From assembly GCF_003473485.1 (NCBI RefSeq), contig NC_053046.1, forward strand, positions 9,372,001 through 9,436,000: 64,000 nt of DNA. The letters are read 5' to 3'. Shown in pieces: positions 10,617 through 20,999 of this stretch. The stretch is from Medicago truncatula. Lineage: Eukaryota; Streptophyta; Magnoliopsida; Fabales; Fabaceae. The notes beneath the pieces are model-generated. The model ran no database searches and was not told the DNA's origin. It saw only the letters and a program-made list of their open reading frames with translations. The translations under genes and the position numbers were made by a program. Every line of letters starts with the position of its first letter. The stretch's first letter is position 1.

Positions 10617-11470
10617 AAGTAATTAATATAAAAGATTATTTGACCTTGTTCGTCTTATATATAATTATCTATTAAGCGACATCATTTTACTTATCTTCTA
10701 AGTCATACCATATTTATCAATTAAATACTTAACTCTTAAGTTATGTCAATATATTCCTTAAAAAAAATCAGAATTAAAAATTAATTTTAAAAACAATAAA
10801 TGTGTAGGTCGTGCAAACCGTCCTCTTCGGAACTTCACACAACCGACGATGCACTGCAATCAAAGCACCCTTCATAGAGATGTGAGATTTTGGAATTGGG
10901 GATGGTGTATTATTATTTGGTCATTAACATGCGTGTATTAGAAATTGGGGGATAACACCCGGTTACACCCACCAAGAGTGTTCAAAAACTGATGTGTGGG
11001 AAAGAAAACGGTGGATCTTCTACCTTTCAGTTCCAATGAGGTCAATATCAACCACCGTCTTATTTTCTTTGTTTCAAGAAATCAACCACTTCTTCAATTA
11101 CTTTGCCCTTTGTTCCTCAATTACTTACGGTGCATAAAACAACGTCGGATGCCGTCAAACGTCGAGATTGATCATGGAGACTATGATTGAAGAGATGTAG
11201 AACAATAGAGCGGAGAAGCAAAGAATTGAGAAGTGAGAATGATGTTTTTCTGAATTAATTAATTCAACTATGAAAGGCATGATGTGGCAAAATTCTATTG
11301 GATGACTGTGTAAAGTGCATTTACACTGTCAGAGCACTACAATTAAACTCTAACATAATTGTATAACGTTTTAAAGGTTTCAGAACACATAATCTTTTTC
11401 TTTTTTTCTTCACGTAAACAAACAAAAGCCCTTAAAGAGACCGCAGACATACGCAGTTTCGAATAGGTGG
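10617..11470. other. Spacer without recognised gene
   Basis: AT-rich sequence, with no supported coding region, RNA gene or element seen. Confidence 0.4.
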
Positions 11471-11474
11471 TGAA

Positions 11475-12120
11475 GATGTTAAGACTGTTGTTTCGACTCC
11501 ATCCGTTGTTGAAACCACCACCAGCAATCCATTACGGTTCTTGCCAGAAGAACTCATCGTTAAAATCCTCCTCAGTCTTCCGGTAAGATCACTCCTTCGG
11601 TTTAAGCGTGTTTGCAAAACATGGAAAACCCTAATCTCAGATACCCAATTCGCAAACAACCGCTTTCTGATCTCTACCGCTTATCCACAATTGGTTGCCG
11701 CTCAAAACCAGGAAATCAAATCTTATCCTATCGAGTCACTGTTACAAAACTCATCAACCACTGTTACACCTGTTAGCTTCAACACGGGACATCAGGACTA
11801 TATTATTATTCTAGGTTCATGCAATGGATTTCTGTGTCTTCATAATGTCCATCAACATTCTGTCAGATTGTGAAATCCTTCTATCAACTGGAAATCCAAC
11901 AGCTCTCCAACCTTTGACTGGTACGAGTTTCTCCTATATTATGGTTTTGGCTATGATCAAGTTAATGACAAGTACAAGTTGCTTGCAGTGTCTATTAAGA
12001 ATGATTATTATGGTGAAACTGAGACTATAATTTATACCTTTGGTGAAAATTCTTGTAAAAATGTCCAAGATTTTCCGCGCTGTCCTCTTAATCATAAGTG
12101 CTTAGGGATATTTGTGAGTG
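11475..12120 (+). pseudogene. F-box protein pseudogene
   Basis: An N-terminal F-box (FLPEELIVKILLSLPVRSLLRFKRVCKTW, about 11535-11620) is followed by the usual start of an F-box associated region (GSCNGFLCLHN, then NPSINWKS..YGFGYDQVNDKYKLLAVSIKNDYYGETETIIY, up to CLGIFVS at about 12118). F-box proteins are substrate adaptors of SCF ubiquitin ligases. The frame is broken by a TGA at about 11870-11875, where the family has the tryptophan of VRLWNPS; the same frame then stays open. No in-frame ATG is visible before the F-box, and the C-terminal half is missing where a hAT-like sequence begins. It is probably non-functional. Closest relatives are the large Medicago F-box/kelch-type families. Confidence 0.8.
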
Positions 12121-12132
12121 CAAACAGCTCAA

Positions 12133-12481
12133 CAGAGCTGGGCCTCCCTCAGTCATGGGCCTCAATTTTTTTTTAATATCCACTAGTACTACTGCTCTCC
12201 AATTTTTTTTTAATACCCCCAGCCATTTTATGTCCCCTTGTTTTAGTCTTTTAGGTCTATTAGAATTAGGTCCTCTTGCTTTTGATGTTAGGTGGGGGTT
12301 CCTCATGTATACGGTAGTCATTTTCACCTTTGGGTGTACCGCATATATACGGCACCTTATATTTATCTTTTAAAAAATATAAATAGAACATTGCTTTTAA
12401 AAAAAAAAATACGTTTTGATTTTATCACTGGCCTCTTTTCATTCCCAGAGCTGAGCCTCCGAATTCTTAGGGGTGGCCCTG
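12133..12481. mobile_element. Possible non-autonomous hAT-like element
   Basis: The left end CAGAGCTGGGCCTCC and the reverse complement of the right end CAGGGCCACCCCTAAG resemble the CAGGGCC-type termini of plant hAT elements, such as the clear one at 57309. No exact 8-bp target duplication is seen. It truncates the F-box pseudogene on its left. No coding content. Confidence 0.4.
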
Positions 12482-12979
12482 CTAGAGACCAACATATTAC
12501 CAATCTTTAGAAAAAAAATATGAAGCTTGAACAGAATGTAATCGGAAGAAAGCGTGAACGGTTTATAAAAGAAATTCATATTGAATGAATGTATGCTTAT
12601 AAGTTGATGTATACTGCAGAAGATCCAAATGCATTCCGTCTTTAAAGTTTTCACTTAGAAACTTCATAATTTTAATAATTAGCTGTAAACTTATAAAAAC
12701 ATAACAGTTGATGACAATTAAACAAGAAGGAAAAGATTTTTTTTAAGTCAAACACATCACTAGAGTTACTACTAAGCACTGAAGTCCGTAGCTCCTATAT
12801 TTCTTTTCATTGTCGTGATAGTCTTATGATATAACACTCGTATATGTAAAGTATGATGCAATTATAGATTTTGAAGTGTTTCTGTAAAATCTAAAGATTG
12901 TTGATGAATGAATAATGGACACTTGTTGAAGGCAAAGGCGTGGCGAGCGGTGACTAAAATTTCCAAGTCTTGCGTATTT

Positions 12980-13030
12980 AGTCCCACATCGCCCATATGA
13001 GAAACCAGGTGTGATTGAAGTCTATATAAA
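12980..13030 (+). promoter_or_regulatory. snRNA promoter of U4 copy 2 (USE and TATA)
   Basis: AGTCCCACATCG (12980-12991) matches the plant snRNA upstream sequence element exactly. TATATAAA lies at 13023-13030. About 31 bases separate the two, the longer spacing typical of Pol II-transcribed plant snRNA genes (U1, U2, U4, U5) rather than Pol III U6. The RNA start is 35 bases after the first TATA base. Confidence 0.9.
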
Positions 13031-13057
13031 AACATGTGAAGTTGAGCATTAGAAACC

Positions 13058-13211
13058 ATCTTTGCGCTTGGGGCAATGATGCAGCTAATGAGGTACTAAC
13101 CGAGGCGCGTCTATTGCTGGTTGAAAACTATTTCCAAACCCACTCTTAGGCTTAGGGTAACTTAAGCCTTTGAGAATTTCTGGAAGGACTCCTTTTGGGG
13201 TAAAGTCCTAC
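13058..13211 (+). ncRNA. U4: U4 spliceosomal snRNA (copy 2)
   Basis: U4 pairs with U6 in the U4/U6.U5 tri-snRNP and is released when the spliceosome is activated. The gene starts ATCTTTGCGCTTGGGGCAA (stem II with U6). It continues with the 5' stem-loop (GCTAATGAGGTACTAACCGAGGCG) that binds the 15.5K/Snu13 protein and PRP31, then TGCTGGTTGAAAACTATTTCC, and has a good Sm site AATTTCTGG near 13177. Length is about 154 bases, normal for plant U4. Immediately after the RNA is CAATTTCAGTTCAA (13211-13224), a match to the plant snRNA 3' box CA(N)3-10AGTNNAA. With USE and TATA in place, all parts needed for expression are present. It is followed by a decayed DUF241 copy on the other strand. Confidence 0.93.
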
Positions 13212-13224
13212 AATTTCAGTTCAA
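13211..13224 (+). terminator. snRNA 3' box of U4 copy 2
   Basis: CAATTTCAGTTCAA fits the plant snRNA 3'-end signal CA(N)3-10AGTNNAA. It stands at the expected position, at the 3' end of the RNA. Confidence 0.75.
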
Positions 13225-14279
13225 TGTTAGTCTGGAAAGTAAAAGTATTTAACCTTTTATTCTTGTGCTGAATCCTAAACTATTGTAGTACTAATTTTTT
13301 GCAAAAGATATATCTTCAAACCAGCATTACATTGCAACTTAGAAATATAACAGTAAACTACCTGTCAATCTGTCATGGCAAATCAATTAACTCCTAAAAC
13401 CAATGTTCCTCTTTGTATGCGCCTATTTAACTGTAAACTTAATGTTGAAGGTTTGCATATGAATGGATGTGTACTACATAATATGAAATGCATTCCATCA
13501 TCTTTAACATTTTCAGTTGGAATTGTACAGGAAGATTGAAGTACCAAACAATGTCTTAAAGCTACCAACATAGATGTTGCAATTTCAAAGTTTAAAGTTT
13601 AGCTGTTGCAAGTTACAAGTGCTTTTTGATTCCATGTTGTCATTGCTTTTGTTGCTTCAGGACTATGAATCCATTATGAAGATCTAAAACTAAAAAAGGG
13701 TAGATAATTTTCTCTTTTTTTATAATTTTATAATATTTGATTGTCTTTGTTAGTTATCGCCAAGAAATATAGGAAGTAACTCCTTATACATTTTTTTTTT
13801 AGAAAAACTCCTTGTACATGTAAAGAGACAAATAATTGGATTTTGTAGCTTTTTGTTCAGTCCGAAGAATACTATTGGCGAATAAGGAATATTGGACATT
13901 TGTTTAAGGCAAAGAGTGATGAATGGTGACTTAGAAATAAACTATTCACATCGTCCATTCCATTTCAAGATCAAAAACTATATCTAGTTACTCGCTTCCA
14001 CATGCATGCAAACCTCTTTGATTACTCAGGAATCCAGCAAACTAATTAAGGTGTCATGTTGATGTATGTATGCCGATGGCGGTACAAGTTCAATTGTTCG
14101 GATGAAAGCTTCCACTTGTTGCGTGGCTCGATGAAAACACGTAAGTATCTCTCGAAGAGGCCTGATGTGGATGATACTAACACTTGACAGAAGATTGTTG
14201 GAGCAACAAGTTCATGAAATTTTACCAGTTCTCAAAAGGGTGCTTAAATATGATTTCACCAGTTCTCAAAAGGGTGCTT

Positions 14280-14590
14280 AAATATGATTTCACATTCAGA
14301 AACTTATTGAAATTCTCCAAGTTCTCTTCACATGAAGTTATCCTCTTATGCATTAATTTTGCCATCCATAACCATTTGGTTGAATTTTACTCTGAAGCGG
14401 ATAATGTCGAGAAGGATAAAAAGGACTGGAAGATGCTTGAAACAATAATTTCCCTAAGCACTGTTATCAATGAAGTAAGCTCATGATCTTCATTTCAAAA
14501 TGGATTTATTCCAAACTCTCCTTCCATCTTCTTCAATGTTGTGATCTACTTCCTACAATTCTTCTTCATCTTCTTTGACACTCTCAATAT
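14280..14590 (-). pseudogene. DUF241 remnant (unit 2, minus strand)
   Basis: On minus, short blocks match the DUF241 C-terminal half (MKKN..KKM near 14560, CEENLE-type and NFNKFL-type blocks near 14310-14350), with frame breaks and large gaps. It is more decayed than the copy at 2769 but has the same order and orientation relative to U4 and the intact + gene. A 34-base direct duplication (about 14225-14292, ccagttctcaaaagggtgct..) borders it. Confidence 0.7.
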
Positions 14591-15059
14591 ATAGCAGCAA
14601 GCAACTCATGCTTCATTCGACAAAAATAATGCAGCACACGAGTTTCCCATAGAACTTGGTAAACTTGTCACGTTTATGCCAAACATTATGCATTATTATA
14701 CATGCCATAATGGTAATGAAATGGATTTGAGGTGTATATGACTTGCCATGTCCTCCGAGTGTTGGTAAACAGAAAACCTCTAGTCACTTTTTTCCAATAT
14801 ATATGAAGAAGAAAACAAAGTGTTGTTTTCAATTCAGAGGTATCTATTTGCTGGCATGTTCCATTCTTGAGAAGCTACAACTGCTATATGATTTAAAGAA
14901 TGGATTTCAGAAGGATGAGATCCAGATCTTGTTGGATATACATGACCAAAAACAGACAGCAATATCAATTATATGTATTTTTTATTTTATTATTACAACT
15001 GAAAGCTTGTAGCATGCAGCTCCTTCATACTGCACACATCTCTGAACCAAATGTGGCAC

Positions 15060-15497
15060 CAATTTTATAATTGAAATGATGAATGTATGTGGCAGCAAAG
15101 GAGGCAAGCTAATTGGTGACTAATGAGGTTTTCTAATTGCCAACACTCGGAGGACATGCCAGCTATATTCATCGTGCACCTCAAACTCATTTTAATATCA
15201 TTGCAGATTAACACATGCTATATCATTCAAATATTCACAATGTTGGGAAAACATCTAACAAGCTTACCATATTCAAAGGGGAATCATGCAGGCACCACAT
15301 GCTCTACACCATCACCGACAAGTGCTTCATATTTTATTAATTTCATTATCATATGAATTTAATAATTCTCAACCAATCAATATGATGAATACCTCTTATA
15401 TAAATAGAGAGTCAAGAACTTGGTAACATCACACAAACTTAGAGCTTTATAATTATCTTAGAAGAAAAAAAGAACAAACTATAATTTAAAGAGAAAT
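15060..15497 (+). promoter_or_regulatory. Promoter region of DUF241 copy B
   Basis: TATATAAA at 15397-15404 and CCAAT at about 15372-15376. The upstream sequence from about 15115 ('actaatgaggttttct..') onwards is shared with the regions before 4285 and 21404 and, inverted, with 133-560. The 5' leader downstream of TATA is also conserved. Confidence 0.7.
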
Positions 15498-16370
15498 ATG
15501 GCAAGCAACAATTACCATGTTCGCTCAAACAGTTTTCCTTCTCAATCTCATCCTAATACCTCAAGATTAGAACAAGAGCTAACCAAAATTAAGACATGGG
15601 AAGCCACATCAACATCGACATCTGATTCAATTACCAATGGCCTTTCATTTCTTGAAGATTTGTATATTTCTTTGGAAAATCTTCTCAATATGTCATCAAC
15701 ACAAAAGGCCATTGCTCACCGTCAAGGTGAGAAATTTGTTGAAGAGTTGTTGGATGGTTCAGTGAAAATTTTGGATATCTGCGGCATCACAAGGGACACC
15801 GTGTCACAAATTAAAGAAAATGTTCAAACACTTCACTCTGCTCTTAGAAGGAGAAAGGCAGATTCAAGCATTGAAAAAAGTGTAGCCGAATATAAATTCT
15901 TCACAAAGAAGATGAAGAAGAATGTCACAAAGTTGATCACATCTTTAAAACATATGGAAAGTAAATTTGGAGCTTCCTCGCTTTTGAATCAAGATCAAGA
16001 CCTTGTTGCAGTGATTACAGTTATTAGAGAGGTCATTGCAATGAACATGTCTATCTTTCAATCCCTTCTGTCTTTCTTGGTTGGTTCTGCATCAAAATCA
16101 AAGGCAACCAAATGGTTTAAAGTGGCAAAATTGATGCACAAAACGACAATCTCATGTGAAGAGAAGTTGGAGAATTTCAATGAATTGCAGTCAGTTGATG
16201 CATCTTTGAGAACCCTTTCAAGAGAAGGTTCAATTGTTTCAAAGGATGCACGTGAAAGATTTGAGGCTTTGGAGAATGCAATTGAAATGATTGAAAATGG
16301 TTTAGAGAATATATTTAGGTGTTTGGTTAAAACTAGAGTTTGTCTTTTGAACATTGTGACTCTATCTTAG
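15498..16370 (+). CDS. DUF241 domain protein (copy B)
   Basis: Intact single-exon gene of 290 residues, with unknown function. It starts MASNNYHVRSNSFPSQSHPN and is co-linear with copies A (4285) and C (21404) through TWEATSTSTSDS, EKFVEELLDGSVK, GITRDT, the basic patch RRRKADSSIEKS, FTKKMKKNVTKLITSLKHME and the C-terminal motif IFRCLVKTRVCLLNI. It is longer than A by small insertions, mainly near the C-terminus (VSKDAR before ERFEAL). There is no signal peptide; helical, coiled-coil-like segments predominate. Relative to the other copies, the KAVSH/KLVSH position reads KAIAH and the C-terminal linker is more divergent. TATA, CCAAT and leader are preserved, so it is likely expressed. Confidence 0.93.
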   Translation: MASNNYHVRSNSFPSQSHPNTSRLEQELTKIKTWEATSTSTSDSITNGLSFLEDLYISLENLLNMSSTQKAIAHRQGEKFVEELLDGSVKILDICGITRDTVSQIKENVQTLHSALRRRKADSSIEKSVAEYKFFTKKMKKNVTKLITSLKHMESKFGASSLLNQDQDLVAVITVIREVIAMNMSIFQSLLSFLVGSASKSKATKWFKVAKLMHKTTISCEEKLENFNELQSVDASLRTLSREGSIVSKDARERFEALENAIEMIENGLENIFRCLVKTRVCLLNIVTLS

Positions 16371-16566
16371 AGATCTGCTCAGGATCGAAAAATTTTGCAC
16401 AGTTAATTTGTATATAAATACTATGTATACAATTCAATAGAAATACAATCAAATAGAAACAACAAATTTGGCTCTATATTTCAGCTCTTCTATTTTTAAT
16501 TTGAAGTTATTACAATTTTTCTCTAAGGTCTGAAGTTATAAATTATTGTATTATTTGCCTAAAAAC

Positions 16567-16920
16567 TGTTAAGAGTCATACATCGGATAGGAGATGGCGT
16601 GACAATGTGTTTATAAGTGGAGGCAATCCTCACCTCACAAGCCGGTTTTGTGGGGTTGTGTTAGGCCCAACCATAATTTCTAAGGTGGTATCAGAGCCTC
16701 TTCAAGATCCATTGGGCCACCTGCTATCAGGTTTCCGCTATTGGACCACCCACCATGTATGTCCACGAACCAAACCCAATAGTGCTGGTCGTGAGGGGGT
16801 GTCTTAAGAGTCCCACATCGGATAGGAGATGGCATGACAATGTGTTTATAAGTGGGGGCAATTCTCACTTCACAAGCCGATTATGTGGGGTTGTGTTAGG
16901 CCCAACCACAATTTCTAAGA
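16567..16920 (+). mobile_element. TRIM (terminal-repeat retrotransposon in miniature)
   Basis: Fossil of the TRIM class. Two direct LTRs of about 119 bases (16567-16685 and 16802-16920) flank an internal part of about 116 bases. Right after the left LTR is a primer-binding site TGGTATCAGAGC (16686-16697), complementary to initiator tRNA-Met. A purine-rich stretch precedes the right LTR. A 5-base target duplication AAAAC lies at 16562-16566 and 16921-16925. There is no coding capacity, as normal for TRIMs. The LTRs are about 90% alike, so it is not very recent. Structurally it looks whole. Confidence 0.88.
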
Positions 16921-16999
16921 AAAACTACAATAACTGATGTGCTCAAGCACTTGTAGAAAATACTGTAATTACAGGAAAAAAATCATATAAAAAAATGTT

Positions 17000-17699
17000 G
17001 CAAGCTCAAACAAAAAAATTGGTTCCACCAACATAAAATCAAAGATGATGTAGCCAACAAATGAATTCTAACACCAAGACATAATGAGTAACTTAAATCA
17101 CGGAAGGTTGGGACAAGTGATGAGTATTGAGTTCGGTTTTTACTCAATGGAAAAAGAAAGAAGAAAAACAGTATTAATGGCTCAAACGTGTCTATAAATC
17201 TACATCAGCAGCAGAAATTTCCTAAACCAGTCGACTATAGTTCTGCAACCTTTTAAAGCTTCTCATCCAAGACACATTAGATCCAAACAGTACAAATTTG
17301 ATTATTGACCAGCCCCCACTAATACACTTGAACTTGATTACATCGTGCGCATGATCTATTTTGTTTTGGTTTTTTTTTACTGGTGTGTGTGTTCCATAGG
17401 GGGCACTGCTGAAATGTAGCAGTTTGCCAGTTCTTCCTTGTCTTGTGTAATGATCTATTTTTTGATGCAAAATGACTTGGACTGTATGCAAATGCCAGAC
17501 ACTATTTGGTTGCATATCCAAGCTGCAATGCCTGTAATTTTCGCATCTATGCGGTCCTCTTTCTCCTGCAGCCTCCACCTGTACCAATTCATCTATTTCA
17601 AGCCAGCAGTACAATTGCTGGCTTTAACTCCTGTTGTTCAGCTACCCTTTGTAGGAATCCGGCTCTATCAAGGGTTGCAGATAATAATGCATCGGGGAA
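17000..17699. other. Spacer, no recognised gene
   Basis: Short open stretches exist on both strands, but none gives a recognisable protein. The part next to 17700 may belong to the duplicated fragment described there. Confidence 0.4.
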
Positions 17700-17874
17700 G
17701 TCAATACAACAGGAAAATGAATTGAAAATTGATCCTTGAACGCTTTTAGAAGATAACGCTGGATCTTTCCCTTCTCCAAGTAATGCTGCTAGCAAGGAGA
17801 TGGTGACCATGATAACTTTCGAGCTGCGAGATGGCTTAAAGGGGGCTGTAAGGGTGAGAGGGACAGACATCACA
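17700..17874 (+). pseudogene. Unrecognised duplicated gene fragment, copy 1
   Basis: About 170 bases match 22930-23108 at roughly 80%. The shared reading (..ENEL..DP..TLLED..S.PS.SNAAS..) is broken in both copies, and the copies differ by small insertions. I do not recognise the parent gene. The end 'gctgtaagggtgaga' reads KGAVRVR in both. The copies stand just before the U1 gene and just after DUF241 copy C. Confidence 0.5.
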
Positions 17875-17885
17875 CATATTATCTA

Positions 17886-17938
17886 AGTCCCACATCGGAA
17901 GTTTTATAGTGAATGTTATGGAGCATGAGTTATAAAAG
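17886..17938 (+). promoter_or_regulatory. snRNA promoter of U1 (USE and TATA)
   Basis: AGTCCCACATCG at 17886-17897 is a perfect USE core. TATAAAAG at 17931-17938 follows after 33 bases. The RNA start at 17962 lies 31 bases after the TATA start. The spacing is of the Pol II type. Confidence 0.88.
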
Positions 17939-17961
17939 AGAATTGTGTGATTCATTGCAAC

Positions 17962-18123
17962 ATACTTACCTGGATGGGGTCAATGGGTGATCAAAAAGGC
18001 CCATGGCCTAGGCAAGTGACCTTCATTGCACTTTGAAGGGGTGCTAGCCTAAGGTCTACCCAAGTGGTGGAGCCTACATCATAATATGTTGTGGTTGGGG
18101 CTTGCGTTCGCGCGGCCCCTCCC
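17962..18123 (+). ncRNA. U1: U1 spliceosomal snRNA (possible variant)
   Basis: U1 recognises 5' splice sites. The 5' end ATACTTACCTG, which pairs with the intron start, is intact. Stem-loop I (U1-70K site) follows with a loop GATCAAAAAGG in place of the usual GATCANGAAGG. The remainder (CCTTCATTGCACTTTGAAGG, GCCTAAGGTCTACCC, then the GC-rich last stem CTTGCGTTCGCGCGGCCCC) follows plant U1 order. Length about 162 bases is normal. The Sm region reads AATATGTTGTGG rather than AATTTGTGG, so snRNP assembly may be weak. The 3' box CAATTTTAGTTTAA (18123-18136) and the promoter are good. It could be a functional variant or a young pseudogene. Confidence 0.88.
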
Positions 18124-18136
18124 AATTTTAGTTTAA
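18123..18136 (+). terminator. snRNA 3' box of U1
   Basis: CAATTTTAGTTTAA matches CA(N)3-10AGTNNAA directly at the RNA end. Confidence 0.7.
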
Positions 18137-18385
18137 ATATTTACAATTATATCTTACACTCTTGTGCAACCTGTGATGGATGTACTATGGGGGAAGGTAC
18201 TGGTTTTCTGAGGATCATAACTTAATGAAAGTACTGATTATTAATTACTCTTTGTTTTGTGTTCTTTGATAATGTGTTTTTTTTTAATTACTTGCTTAAC
18301 TCATTGTTCATATTCACCCTTCTAGTTTGATTTTGTTACTTGTAATTTATGTGTGAATTGTGCATTTTGTAGGAGTAGTAATACA

Positions 18386-18800
18386 ATGGTCAAACTCAAA
18401 CATAAGAAACTTGAAGCATTTTATAACAGAAAACTTCCTGAGGAAGATGCAAATTGTATAGCTTCAACATCAAATCTCGAAAAGAACCCTTCCGGTGATC
18501 AAACAGTTCAACCGGACGAGCAACCTTGCAAGATTCAAAGAGTCATTGTGGAGAACTTTGATGTCAATTGTTTAGAACGTGACCCCGGGAAGTGCCTCCA
18601 AATTTGGGAATATCCGGTGAATCAAAGAGATGTAGCTGAAAAATATCCTCTCAATGGGTAGCTGAAAAATATCCTCTCAATGAAGATAAGCATTCAAGAC
18701 GATTTCAAGCATCTTGGTTCAAAATGTTCCCTTCATGGCTAGAGTACTCTCCAACAAATGATGCTGCTTATTGTTTGTTTTGTTACTTGTCTGGTGCGAT
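18386..18800 (+). pseudogene. hAT transposase fragment (TTF-type zinc finger N-terminus)
   Basis: Starts MVKLKHKKLEAFYNRKLPEE and carries the family block DPGKCLQIWEYPVNQRDVAEKYPLN, then SRRFQASWFKMFPSWLEYSPTNDAAYCLFCYL, typical of the TTF-type zinc finger of hAT transposases and ZMYM1-like plant proteins. A 26-base tandem duplication (18632-18657 and 18658-18683, from gtagctgaaaaatatcc) shifts the frame between the two blocks. Everything after CLFCYL, including the DDE and dimerisation regions, is missing. It is a dead piece of a DNA transposon. Confidence 0.8.
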
Positions 18801-19154
18801 TGTTTTTCTATTATGCATGTGGCAAGCATCTGAGTAGGCTGGTTTTAATCCTCCAAGTTTAGGATAGGTTATCTCTCTAGTTGGTATATAGTATATTTGG
18901 AGCTTTAGTCTCGTGTTTGAGCTATTGCGGTGATATTTTTTGGATGAAATTGTTATAACTTCCCCCCAATATTTTCGGCAAGATCCGCCACTGCATGTGT
19001 GATGTTAAGTATCAATCATATAATCGAAATGTGCAGTTGTAATCATCTTTCTTCCGTCTTCTCCTTTAATAAAGCAATTGTTGATGATTGAGAGTGTTGA
19101 AATCTGCAGGCTGATTTGGTTGGGAAAATATCCAACGGAAACTACATACCAATC

Positions 19155-19320
19155 TCTATAGACCAACATATTACCAATATTTAGAAGAAAGTATGAATCT
19201 TGAAGAGAATGTAATCGGAAGAAAGCGTGGACGGTTTATAAAAGAAATTCATATTGAAAGAATGTATGCTTACAACTGCAACTTGATGTATACTGCAGAA
19301 GATCCAAATGCATTCCAAGT
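19155..19320. repeat. Shared left part of units 2 and 3
   Basis: About 165 bases starting at 'accaacatattaccaat' match 12487-12640, placing the left boundary of the U4/DUF241 unit in both copies. In unit 3 about 320 bases present in unit 2 (about 12640-12965) are missing, and the match resumes directly at the USE. Confidence 0.7.
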
Positions 19321-19331
19321 CTTGCGTATTT

Positions 19332-19381
19332 AGTCCCACATCGCCCTATGAGAAACAAGGTGTGGTTGAAATCTATATTAA
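19332..19381 (+). promoter_or_regulatory. snRNA promoter of U4 copy 3 (USE and TATA)
   Basis: AGTCCCACATCG at 19332-19343 and a TATA box TATATTAA at 19374-19381, one base off copy 2. The spacing is 30 bases between the elements and 35 bases from TATA to the RNA start. Confidence 0.88.
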
Positions 19382-19408
19382 AACATGTGAAGTTGAACAG
19401 TAGAAACC

Positions 19409-19561
19409 ATCTTTGCGCTTGGGGCAATGACGCAGCTAATGAGGTACTAACCGAGGCGCGTCTATTGCTGGTTGAAAACTATTTCCAAACCCCCTCTAGG
19501 CTTAGGGTAGCTTAAGCCTTTGAGAATTTTTGGAAGGACTCCCTTTGGGGTAAAATCCTAC
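19409..19561 (+). ncRNA. U4: U4 spliceosomal snRNA (copy 3)
   Basis: Full-length plant U4, about 153 bases. It has the 5' end ATCTTTGCGCTTGGGGCAATG, the 5' stem-loop with the K-turn sequence (TAATGAGG..CCGAGGCG), TGCTGGTTGAAAACTATTTCC and an Sm site AATTTTTGG. It differs from copy 2 at a handful of positions; the tract CAAACCCCCTCTAGG is closer to canonical U4 than in copy 2. The 3' box CAATTTCAGTTCAAG starts at 19561. Promoter, RNA and 3' signal are all present, so it is probably functional. It is the left member of unit 3 and is followed by a DUF241 remnant on the other strand. Confidence 0.93.
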
Positions 19562-20389
19562 AATTTCAGTTCAAGTTTAGTCAGGAAAGTAAAATTCTTT
19601 AACCTTTTATTCTTGTGCTGAATCCTAATCTTTTGCAATTTGCGAAAATTGTACTAATCTTTTGCATAAGATATATCTTCAAACTAGTATTACAAAATAT
19701 CTGTCATTGCAAATCAATTAATGTTGAATGTTTGCATATGAATTGATGTGTGCTACAGAATATGAAATGCATTCCTTCATCTTTTAACGTTTTCACCTGG
19801 AATTGTGCAGGATATGATTGAAGTACCAAACAATGTCTTAAAGCTACCAACATAGATGCTACAATTCCTAAGTTTAAAGTTTAGCTGTACAAGTTACAAG
19901 TGCTTTTTGATTCCATATTGTCATTGCTTTGGTTGCTTCAGGACTTGGAATCCATTATGTAGATCTAAAAGTAAAAAAGGGTAGAGAATTCTCTTTTTTT
20001 ATAATATTTACTTTTCTTTGTTATTTATTGCCAAGAAATATAGGAAGTTAGAAACTTTTGGCTTTCATAAGAATATTATATCTTGTTACTCGCTTCCACA
20101 TGCATGCAACCCTCTTTGATTACTCAGGAATCCAGCAAACTAATTAAGGTGTCATGTTGATGTATGTATGCCAATGACGGTACAAGTTCAATTGTTCGAA
20201 CAAAAGCTTCCAGTAGGAGAGAGAGCTTCTTTGGTCTTAGAATGGCTCGATGAAAACACTTAAGTATCTCTCGAAGAGGCCCGATGTGGACGAGACTAAC
20301 ACTTGACAGAAGATTGTTGGAGCGCCAAGTTCATGAAATTTTACCAGTTCTCTTTACAAACATGAGTACTTAAAAGGGTGCTTAAATAT

Positions 20390-20600
20390 GCTTTCACATT
20401 CAGAAACTTGTTGAAATTCTCCAAGTTCTCTTCACATGAAGTTATCCTCTTATGAATTAGTTTTGCCATCCTTAACCATTTGGTTGACTTTGACTCTGAA
20501 GCAGACTAAGCACTGTTATCAATGAAGTGAGCTCATGATCTTCATTTCAAAATGGATCAACTTCCTGCAATTCTTTTTCATCTTCTTTGTCTCTCTATAT
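20390..20600 (-). pseudogene. DUF241 remnant (unit 3, minus strand)
   Basis: About 200 bases match the minus-strand remnant of unit 2 (14290-14580), with further internal loss. Minus-strand blocks such as KVNQMVKDGK and the NFNKFLNV-type segment can be seen, but no open frame remains. It is the most decayed of the three inverted DUF241 copies. Confidence 0.65.
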
Positions 20601-20999
20601 ATAATAGAAAGCAATTCATGCTTCATTCAACAAAATAATGTAGCACGTGAGTTTTCCTTAGAACTTGGTAAATTTGTCATTTTTATGCCAAACATTGTAC
20701 ATTAGTCACTTTTTTCTAATGCTAAAATAAAGGTGTTGTTTTCGATCCAGAGGTATCTATTGGCTGGCATGTTCCATTGTTGCGGAGCTACAACTGCTAC
20801 ATGGTTTTAAAGAATGGATTTCAGAAGGATGAGATCCAGATCTTGTGGGATATATATGATCAAACACAGACAACAATATCAATTATATATAATTTTTATG
20901 TTATTATTACAATTGAAATCATGTAGCATGCAGCTCCTTCATATAGAACACATCTCTGAGTAATATGCAGCACCAATAATAATAATTGAAATGATGAGG

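Noticed and set aside
11541-11873. F-box region as an intact short gene
   Set aside because: No in-frame ATG start; homology continues in the same frame past the stop, then is cut, so it is a pseudogene.
16577-16830. CCCACATCGG motifs in the TRIM as further snRNA promoters
   Set aside because: They lie at fixed positions in both LTRs of the TRIM, with a tRNA primer-binding site after the left LTR, and no snRNA sequence follows.
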